In this document: in pieces, positions 1-4,495 of the stretch
Position numbering within the stretch: the stretch's first letter is position 1
Layout: every line of letters begins with the position of its first letter
NCBI GenBank assembly: GCA_028701435.1
Contig: JAQVQT010000085.1
Span: 1,971 to 7,627, forward strand
Source of the DNA: Smithellaceae bacterium
GTDB taxonomy: Bacteria > Desulfobacterota > Syntrophia > Syntrophales > Smithellaceae
Reading direction: 5' to 3'
Length of the DNA: 5,657 nt
Program-made: the position numbers and the translations under genes
Notes under the pieces: generated by a model
The model's database searches: none
Told to the model about the DNA's origin: nothing
What the model saw: only the letters and a program-made list of their open reading frames with translations

Positions 1-1
1 A

Positions 2-30
2 CTTATAAGCATATGCTCATAATATGTCAA
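2..30 (-). promoter_or_regulatory. Near-consensus sigma70 promoter reading left out of the window
   Basis: On the minus strand TTGACA (25-30) is followed by a 17-base spacer (8-24) and TATAAG (2-7). That matches six of six -35 bases and five of six -10 bases at optimal spacing. A second TTGACC lies just upstream (31-36). The transcript would start at about the left edge and run out of the window, so the gene served cannot be seen. It would be divergent from the gene starting at 125. The spacer holds a palindrome (separate entry), so the promoter is probably repressed by a dimeric regulator. Confidence 0.65.
3..22. promoter_or_regulatory. Palindromic candidate operator inside the leftward promoter
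   Basis: TTATAAGCATATGCTCATAA is a 20-base inverted repeat with one mismatched pair (7 against 18) and a perfect 10-base core, AGCATATGCT (8-17). It lies between the -35 and -10 hexamers of the leftward promoter and overlaps the -10, the usual position for a repressor operator. The binding protein is not identifiable from this window. Confidence 0.55.
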
Positions 31-71
31 GGTCAAAATTCCAGAATAGTGGATGCAACACAAAAATGAGC

Positions 72-100
72 TGTTCAAAAAAGTTTTCATCGTGTAGAAT
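72..100 (+). promoter_or_regulatory. Weak candidate promoter for the small membrane protein/DUF1893 pair
   Basis: TAGAAT (95-100) is a fair -10 and is preceded by TG (93-94), as in an extended -10 without the usual one-base gap. At 17 bases upstream the -35 is only TGTTCA (72-77), three of six matches; TTCAAA at 74-79 matches better but leaves a 15-base spacer. A 7-base inverted repeat, TGAGCTG (67-73) and CAGCTCA (102-108), brackets the site. The leader would be short, about 15-20 bases. Confidence 0.3.
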
Positions 101-124
101 CCAGCTCAAAAAGAAGGGCCTGTG

Positions 125-361
125 ATGACGAATTCCTCTGTAACGATGAACGCAATCAAATCTTATCGCCGGATCGCTCTGGCTTTCAGTCTGCTGGCTT
201 TTGCCTGCCAGTTGCCCTGGCTGGTTGTGACGGATTTTTATGGGGTCGGTCTGCCCGCCGTTTTTATTGCCAAACTGGCGCTTGTCCTGTTTCTGGGGAA
301 TCTCCTGTGGGCGCTGCTTCTTCATCTCGCCATCGGGCCGGTCAAAAAATATTTATGTTGA
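125..361 (+). CDS. Small two-helix membrane protein of unknown function
   Basis: This 78-residue protein matches no family I recognise. It has a short polar N-terminus with a basic patch (YRR, near residue 15), a first hydrophobic segment at about 17-37, a short loop containing TDFYGVGLP, a long second hydrophobic segment at about 42-69, and a basic tail ending KKYLC. It should be an inner-membrane protein with both ends in the cytoplasm by the positive-inside rule. ATG at 125 is chosen because GAAGGG (113-118) stands six bases before it; the adjacent GTG at 122 is too close to that site, and ATG at 146 is a further alternative. Its stop overlaps the start of the DUF1893 gene by seven bases, which suggests one transcript and translational coupling. 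The amino-acid composition and the overlap argue for a real gene, but its function is unknown. Confidence 0.62.
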   Translation: MTNSSVTMNAIKSYRRIALAFSLLAFACQLPWLVVTDFYGVGLPAVFIAKLALVLFLGNLLWALLLHLAIGPVKKYLC

Positions 362-759
362 TTCCTGATTTTACGCGGTATTCCCTCGCGCTTCTGGAAG
401 GCGGCCAAATCATTCATTGCGCGGGAGGGGGCGGTCTGCGCCCTCTGTGGGATGCTCTGGAAAAATATCAGGGGAGGTCCGGCCTGATCCTGTATGATAA
501 AGTGATCGGACTGGCCGCGGCGATGCTGATCGTCCGGTCCGGCATCATTGCCGAAATTCATACAAAAGTGGCGTCGAGACCGGCTGAAGAATTTCTTGAA
601 AAGAACGGGATGATCCTGCACGCCGCCGAAGTGGCGGCCAACATCCTCACCCGTGACCAAAGCGCGGTCTGCCCCGGTGAGATCATCGCGCTGGGCTGTT
701 CCAATACCGATGAATTTATGAAAAGCATCAGGGAGTTTCTCGGGATTTCCGCTCCGTAG
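355..759 (+). CDS. DUF1893 (TM1506-like) protein with deaminase-like fold
   Basis: This 134-residue soluble protein is recognised as DUF1893, the family of Thermotoga TM1506. Known members have a cytidine-deaminase-like fold, but no established reaction. Visible family features in order are a YSLALLEGGQII strand pair (9-20), a GGGLRPLWDAL turn and helix (24-35), YDKVIGLAAAMLIV (47-60), a SRPAEEFLEKNG helix (74-85) and NILTRDQSAVCPGE (96-109) with Cys106. The length is typical. The start at ATG 355 fits the family's N-terminus; GTG at 307 would add 16 residues that simply re-read the upstream gene in another frame. No Shine-Dalgarno precedes 355, and the start lies inside the end of the membrane-protein gene (ATG of 355-357, upstream stop 359-361), so initiation probably depends on translation of that gene. 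It ends 27 bases from the stop of the convergent cyclase gene. A substrate cannot be named. Confidence 0.87.
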   Translation: MLIPDFTRYSLALLEGGQIIHCAGGGGLRPLWDALEKYQGRSGLILYDKVIGLAAAMLIVRSGIIAEIHTKVASRPAEEFLEKNGMILHAAEVAANILTRDQSAVCPGEIIALGCSNTDEFMKSIREFLGISAP

Positions 760-786
760 GCCTGACGAATGTCCTTGATCTTCCGG

Positions 787-1908
787 TCATTGATCGCACA
801 TGACGCGATTTCGCCCCCAACGCTTGGCGCGGTACAGGGCCTGATCGGCGCGGGAGATCAGGGTGGAGAGGTCTTCCCGGTTCTGATACTGTGCGACTCC
901 CAGAGAAACGGTCACCCTGAAGTCCGATCCCGATGTGATAAAAAGGTTCTGTTCAATGGAAGCGCGCACGCGCTCCGCGCAGAGCATCGCTCCTTCGAGA
1001 TCCGTTTGCGTCATGACCAGCAGAAATTCCTCCCCGCCGTAGCGGCCGCAAAAATCCGCGCTGCGGAGGTTGTCCCGGATCATTTTCGAAACCGTCCGCA
1101 GCACCTCATCCCCCGTCTGGTGGCCATAGGTGTCGTTCACGGACTTGAAATGGTCGATGTCCAGCATGGCGACGGAAAATTGGTAGTTGCCGCGGAATGC
1201 CCGTTTCAGTTCATAGTCCAGCAGTTCGACCAGGTGGCGCCGGTTGTAGATGCCGGTCAACTCGTCGTGGATGGACAGTTCCCGGATCACGGAGAGGGAT
1301 TTTCCCAGTTTTTGACGCAGGGAGCTGATGTGCCCGCCGATCACGGAAAAAGCCGCCAGCACAAGAGCCAGAACAAACCACTGAAGATATTCAATCGTGA
1401 AATTGACTTTTTCCGGACGGAAATAGTGAAGCAGGGCAATGTCGATGCCGTAGGTCAGCAGCGTAAAAACACTGATCGATAAAAATCTGCGGGTGTTCAA
1501 TCGATAAACGCCAAAGATGAGGATCATGACATAAACCAGCAGCATGGCGCCGCGGGACTCATTAGCGTAGTACATTCCATACATGGTCACCAGGATGCCG
1601 GCGAACATCTGGATGGAGGTCAGGCTTGGATCGGGCATCTTCCGGTTGAGGCCGGTTCGAAAAACGATGTAGAAGGCGACGTTGATGACGGGAATGATGA
1701 TCAGAAATCCGGCGATGGCCCGCCACTCCATGACGTCGGCCAGGTAGGAGGCATACGCCAGACCGAAGCACAGAAGATAGACGGAAAAGGCCATGAAAAA
1801 TCGGCGTATGCGAATCGCCTGCTCCGGATCATTTTGGGGAAGAACAGGAAACAGGAAAATTTGTTTCACAATCGATTGTTTTTCAGGCGAAGGATTCCTG
1901 TTCGTCAT
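787..1908 (-). CDS. Membrane GGDEF diguanylate cyclase with six-helix N-terminal sensor
   Basis: This 373-residue inner-membrane enzyme should condense two GTP into cyclic di-GMP. After about 36 cytoplasmic residues come six hydrophobic segments, roughly 37-57, 62-83, 100-117, 121-136, 142-161 and 174-194. They do not match a named sensor module that I recognise. A short linker (195-211) leads into the GGDEF domain (212-372). That domain has DELTGIYNRR (215-224), metal ligand Asp250 in MLDIDHFK, guanine-contact Asn258, Asp267, signature GGEEF (291-295), and the helix ending RADQALYRAK. RSAD (282-285) stands five residues before GGEEF, so the inhibitory product-binding I-site is intact. The start ATG at 1906-1908 has only a weak Shine-Dalgarno (AAAAGAA). 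A hairpin stands 13 bases upstream in the leader. The gene is convergent with the DUF1893 gene and downstream, same strand, of the hydrolase. The signal sensed is unknown. Confidence 0.95.
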   Translation of the reverse strand: MTNRNPSPEKQSIVKQIFLFPVLPQNDPEQAIRIRRFFMAFSVYLLCFGLAYASYLADVMEWRAIAGFLIIIPVINVAFYIVFRTGLNRKMPDPSLTSIQMFAGILVTMYGMYYANESRGAMLLVYVMILIFGVYRLNTRRFLSISVFTLLTYGIDIALLHYFRPEKVNFTIEYLQWFVLALVLAAFSVIGGHISSLRQKLGKSLSVIRELSIHDELTGIYNRRHLVELLDYELKRAFRGNYQFSVAMLDIDHFKSVNDTYGHQTGDEVLRTVSKMIRDNLRSADFCGRYGGEEFLLVMTQTDLEGAMLCAERVRASIEQNLFITSGSDFRVTVSLGVAQYQNREDLSTLISRADQALYRAKRWGRNRVMCDQ

Positions 1909-2087
1909 GAGGTTCTTTTAATCCCGCTTACGCGGGACGAGAGTTCATTCTCCGTAGCTTGCTGCGATATAACCATGTTCGTTTCATGCCTCGACAGCTT
2001 GCTGCGAGGCGGTTGATTCGGTAGAAAATAAACGGTCATAAGATTCAACAGCTTTCCTTGCGGCCGTTCGTCCGGGCAGTACCTGCC
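1909..2087 (-). promoter_or_regulatory. Leader/promoter region of the membrane diguanylate cyclase
   Basis: Apart from the hairpin block, this gap shows no convincing promoter for the cyclase. The best minus-strand candidate is TTGAAT (2043-2048) with TCTACC (2020-2025) at 17 bases, and its -10 is poor. The gene may therefore be read through from the hydrolase transcript, or use a promoter of another sigma factor. The hairpin at 1922-1937 ends 13 bases before the ATG and leaves the weak ribosome-binding region AAAAGAA free. Confidence 0.3.
1922..2010. repeat. REP-like cluster of three hairpins
   Basis: Three inverted repeats lie in the 179-base gap between the hydrolase stop and the membrane-cyclase start. 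The first is TCCCGC-TTAC-GCGGGA (1922-1937). The second is CGTAGC-TT-GCTGCG (1953-1966, one G-T pair). The third is GCCTCG-A-CAGC-TT-GCTG-CGAGGC (1988-2010, one bulged A). The second and third share the identical 12-mer AGCTTGCTGCGA (1956-1967 and 1996-2007), exactly 40 bases apart, and similar flanks (GTTCAT and GTTTCAT), so they look like diverged copies of one unit. I recall similar intergenic elements from deltaproteobacterial genomes, unchecked. None is followed by a T-run on either strand, so terminator function is unlikely. The block should be transcribed as the cyclase leader. Confidence 0.7.
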
Positions 2088-2088
2088 C
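2074..2088 (-). other. Short hairpin at the hydrolase stop codon
   Basis: GGGCAG (2074-2079) and CTGCCC (2083-2088) form a perfect 6-base stem with a 3-base loop that overlaps the first base of the hydrolase stop codon on the sense strand. No U-run follows on the minus strand (the next bases are GGACGAACGG), so it is not a standard intrinsic terminator. It could stabilise the 3' end or slow the polymerase. Confidence 0.35.
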
Positions 2089-2930
2089 TACATATGAGCG
2101 TCCAGCCAGGATCGCAGGTCTTGGAGCACACGGGTCCGGTCGTGGGCGAGCTCGTTGTACACTTCATGCTTGAGGCCTTCGTAGCGTTTGAATGTCTTGT
2201 CTTTTGCTCCGACCATTTCAAAAAGTTCCTTCTGCCCGGAAAAGGCGGTGTCTTTTGAGCCCAGTTGAATCAGTACCGGGATTTGAATTTTTCCGGCATT
2301 CTCCGCGCCGATGACGACATAACGGTTCATCTCATGGGCAAGCCGCGGCGTGATCACATTGTAGACGAGAGGGTCCTCTACATATGCCCTGACGACCTCG
2401 GGATCGCGGGAAATAAACTCCGGCGGCAGCGGCGACTTTACGTGAATCGACGGCAGCAGGCCCGAGAGGATTTTGGTTGCTGTAAGCAGGATTTTCGGGA
2501 TGTCCGTTCCCGGCCGGGAGCCCGTTCCCGATAGTACAAGCCCTTGAATTTCATTGGCGTTTTGCTCGACGAGGTTCATGGCGATGAGGCTTCCCATGGA
2601 ATGGCCGAGGACAAAGCAGGGAAGGCCGGAAAATTTTGTCCGAATGACTTCACGCCGGAACTGCATTTCATCATCGATAAACTCCTGAAAGCTCATGACG
2701 TGTCCGCGCTTTCCCTCACTTTTTCCGTGCCCGCGGTGATCGGTGCCGAAGACCGCGTAGCCCGCCGGGAGAAGTTCACCCACCACATTCCCATACCGGC
2801 CGATGTGTTCGGCGTAGCCGTGAATAACCTGCACCACCGCTTTGGGGCGGGAAGCGTCGTCCGGCGTCCATCCCTGCCAGTAGATGGACGTCCCGTCCTG
2901 CGACTTGAAATTTCCGGATTGCGTTTTCAT
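2088..2930 (-). CDS. Alpha/beta hydrolase, monoacylglycerol lipase / lysophospholipase-like
   Basis: This 280-residue cytoplasmic serine hydrolase belongs to the Hydrolase_4 (MGL/PldB-like) group and is expected to cleave monoacylglycerols, lysophospholipids or similar esters. The oxyanion motif HGYAEHIGRY (37-46) is typical of monoacylglycerol lipases. It is followed by GTDHRGHGKSEG (62-73), the nucleophile elbow GHSMG (109-113) with Ser111, a cap region (about 135-205), Asp227 in GSKDTAF and His255 in LKHEVYNE, so the triad Ser111/Asp227/His255 is complete. The length is normal for the family. There is no signal peptide, so the substrate is probably internal, for example products of membrane lipid turnover. 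The start ATG at 2928-2930 has a strong Shine-Dalgarno, AAAGGAGA, about six bases upstream. A likely promoter of its own lies at 3018-3046. The exact substrate cannot be set from sequence; some relatives are general carboxylesterases. Confidence 0.93.
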   Translation of the reverse strand: MKTQSGNFKSQDGTSIYWQGWTPDDASRPKAVVQVIHGYAEHIGRYGNVVGELLPAGYAVFGTDHRGHGKSEGKRGHVMSFQEFIDDEMQFRREVIRTKFSGLPCFVLGHSMGSLIAMNLVEQNANEIQGLVLSGTGSRPGTDIPKILLTATKILSGLLPSIHVKSPLPPEFISRDPEVVRAYVEDPLVYNVITPRLAHEMNRYVVIGAENAGKIQIPVLIQLGSKDTAFSGQKELFEMVGAKDKTFKRYEGLKHEVYNELAHDRTRVLQDLRSWLDAHM

Positions 2931-2956
2931 GAGGATCTCCTTTCATCGGGTTGCCG

Positions 2957-2976
2957 CCGGCTTCCGGGGTTGCCGG
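2957..2976 (-). other. Hairpin in the hydrolase 5' leader
   Basis: CCGGC (2957-2961) pairs with GCCGG (2972-2976) across a 10-base loop in the predicted roughly 80-base leader. An 8-base direct repeat, GGGTTGCC on the plus strand (2948-2955 and 2967-2974), overlaps it. The Shine-Dalgarno lies downstream and stays free in this fold. No known riboswitch class is matched in full. Confidence 0.3.
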
Positions 2977-3017
2977 GTGCTTTGCAACTTTTTATTTTTC
3001 GGAGAACTTTCGACAGG

Positions 3018-3046
3018 AATATAAACCAGGAACGGACCGGAAACAA
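3018..3046 (-). promoter_or_regulatory. Likely sigma70 promoter of the hydrolase gene
   Basis: On the minus strand TTGTTT (3041-3046) is followed by a 17-base spacer and TATATT (3018-3023). The -10 matches five of six and the -35 three of six bases. The expected start near 3011 gives a leader of about 80 bases before the ATG at 2930. The site lies only 12 bases past the hexokinase stop, so the hydrolase is probably transcribed apart from the hexokinase. Confidence 0.5.
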
Positions 3047-3057
3047 GGAAAATGATT

Positions 3058-4416
3058 TCAGCGGTTCTTGCGTATTCGCGGAAGGGCCGGTTTATGCTTT
3101 TGCTCCTGTCCGAAGGACGCGACGGCGGCGATGATGGCCGCGCCGATTCCCGAGCCGTCCGACGTCGTACAAAGCGAAATCCGGTCGGCACGGCAAGCGA
3201 AGAACTCTTCCAGGACGCACCGCATGTTTTCCGGATAGCCGGGATATTTTTCAAAAAGGGACCCGTCGATGGCGATGGTATGCTTTTTTTCAAGATGTGC
3301 GTCCATCCAGGTAACCACGGCGGCCAGCGCCGCTCCGGCAATGCGGGCCGACCGTCTCGAGACGATCCGGCAGACGTGCGCGGCGGCGTCCCGGTCCCGA
3401 TCGGAGACGTCCGGAATGCCGATGGCCGCGAAGAAATCTTCCCCCAGGGCGGACAAGGACATCTGCTCAGAGCTGACGGAGTGTTCGCGGGCCAGAACGG
3501 GCCGGTGCTTTTTGTCAAGCAAGATTCCCCGGTCCGTCATATCCAGCAGGATCAGCCGGACCAGTTCGCCGATGTACATTCCGGACACCATTTTTTCCAT
3601 GCGCTGGCAGCCGGGATTGAGGGTCATGCGATCCAGCGCCTGATCGCAGGCGTTGGTGTCGAGTTTGTCGAAATTGCCCCATTCCAGGTTGAGGATCATT
3701 TCCTTCCCCGGCTGTGGAAACCCGCCCTTTGCCGGTCGGCCGGTTTTTTCCGGATAGCAGGCGTTCGTGCCCGTCCCGAGGATGACGCCCATATCGCAGG
3801 AAGAATCGACGTAGCTTTTGGTCGCCAGCGTTCCCACCGTGTCGTTGACCAGGGCCGTGACTGAAACCTCCTCGATGCGTTTGCGCCTGAGCGCGTCGGA
3901 AAGCAGGGCGACGACGTTTTGTCCCGCGACGCCCGCGGCGGTAAACCCTTTGGTCCAGTTTAAAAGAACTCCGGCGTTGACGGCGCTCTGCGCGACGGGG
4001 AAAGAAAAGGTGAAGGCCAGATCCCGGTGCTCTTTGGGGTCGAGCCGGTGCTCTTCCAGAAAAACAGCGACGCCTTGGGCCAGAAAATCGAAAAGCGCCT
4101 CCCCCGATCCACGCATGACGGCTTCCGGGACAGCCAGACGGTTCACGGCCGTGATTTCAGCCTTGCCCCGGCCGTCCAGACGGACCGCCAGGACGCGCAG
4201 GTTTGTGCCGCCCAGATCGAGCGCCAGAAATCGTCCCTGTTCCGCGCCCGTCGGACGGCCGACATAGGAGGGAAGCATTCGCAGAGAGCTGGTTTGCCCG
4301 TCCAGACCGCGTTTCATCTCCTCGTGAAAACGGGCGGCGGCGCCTTGTGCGTCCGCGGGAGAAAAGGAAAAAAGATCCTCCAGCTTTGATAAATATTTAC
4401 GGGTTGTCTGATTCAT
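3058..4416 (-). CDS. Hexokinase of the eukaryotic-type (Hexokinase_1/Hexokinase_2) family
   Basis: This 452-residue cytoplasmic kinase should phosphorylate glucose or related hexoses with ATP, feeding glycolysis. It has both lobes of the eukaryotic-type family rather than the bacterial Glk or ROK type. Phosphate-1 loop LDLGGTNLR is at 66-74, sugar-site FTFSFP at 135-140 and LLNWTKGF at 151-158. Catalytic Asp192 lies in LVNDTVGTL, followed by GTGTNACY (214-221) and NLEWGNFD (243-250) with Glu244. Phosphate-2 IAIDGSLFEKYP is at 381-392 and the adenosine motif TSDGSGIGAAI at 418-428. The length equals one catalytic unit, without the duplication of mammalian forms. ATG at 4416 begins a family-like N-terminal helix but has no Shine-Dalgarno; GTG at 4425, nine bases behind a GGGG, is an alternative. 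A longer reading to 4638 would run into the upstream cyclase gene and is rejected. Glucokinase or mannokinase preference is not decidable. Confidence 0.93.
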   Translation of the reverse strand: MNQTTRKYLSKLEDLFSFSPADAQGAAARFHEEMKRGLDGQTSSLRMLPSYVGRPTGAEQGRFLALDLGGTNLRVLAVRLDGRGKAEITAVNRLAVPEAVMRGSGEALFDFLAQGVAVFLEEHRLDPKEHRDLAFTFSFPVAQSAVNAGVLLNWTKGFTAAGVAGQNVVALLSDALRRKRIEEVSVTALVNDTVGTLATKSYVDSSCDMGVILGTGTNACYPEKTGRPAKGGFPQPGKEMILNLEWGNFDKLDTNACDQALDRMTLNPGCQRMEKMVSGMYIGELVRLILLDMTDRGILLDKKHRPVLAREHSVSSEQMSLSALGEDFFAAIGIPDVSDRDRDAAAHVCRIVSRRSARIAGAALAAVVTWMDAHLEKKHTIAIDGSLFEKYPGYPENMRCVLEEFFACRADRISLCTTSDGSGIGAAIIAAVASFGQEQKHKPALPRIRKNR

Positions 4417-4421
4417 ACGTG

Positions 4422-4448
4422 GCACGCAAAAAAACCCCGTGCTTTTTT
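4422..4448 (+). terminator. Terminator-shaped hairpin just upstream of the hexokinase start
   Basis: On the plus strand GCACG (4422-4426), an 11-base loop of CAAAAAAACCC and CGTGC (4438-4442) are followed directly by TTTTTT (4443-4448), the shape of an intrinsic terminator. No plus-strand gene precedes it, so it would only stop antisense transcription. On the minus-strand mRNA the same stem occupies about bases 6 to 26 before the hexokinase ATG, with no U-run behind it. The stem is only five pairs, so the call is weak. Confidence 0.3.
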
Positions 4449-4495
4449 GGCGAAAGCGAGCATCCGGAATCGGCGGCGCTCCGGCTTTTGCCGCG

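Noticed and set aside
769..1482. Open plus-strand frame of 237 codons opposite the membrane cyclase
   Set aside because: It is the antisense reading of the GGDEF domain. Its product has no domain I recognise, while the minus strand gives a complete, motif-rich cyclase. Such antisense GGDEF frames are a common artefact in GC-rich genomes.
2074..2088. Intrinsic terminator for the hydrolase gene
   Set aside because: The stem is clear, but no U-run follows on the transcript strand, so I list it only as a hairpin.
2934..2990. Partial resemblance to the 3' half of a c-di-GMP-I (GEMM) riboswitch in the hydrolase leader
   Set aside because: GCAAAGC and a later AACCCGATG on the minus strand recall GEMM, and two cyclases are nearby. 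However, the 5' half with its GGCAAACC-hairpin element is absent and the spacing is too short. I do not call a riboswitch.
2544..3134. Plus-strand frame of 196 codons opposite the hydrolase start and its upstream gap
   Set aside because: It is antisense to the conserved hydrolase N-terminus (HGYAEH and GHSMG region), with no protein family visible.
3052..3864. Open plus-strand frame of 270 codons opposite the hexokinase
   Set aside because: It lies within a strongly supported hexokinase gene and has no recognisable domain. Its length is explained by GC-rich codon bias on the other strand.
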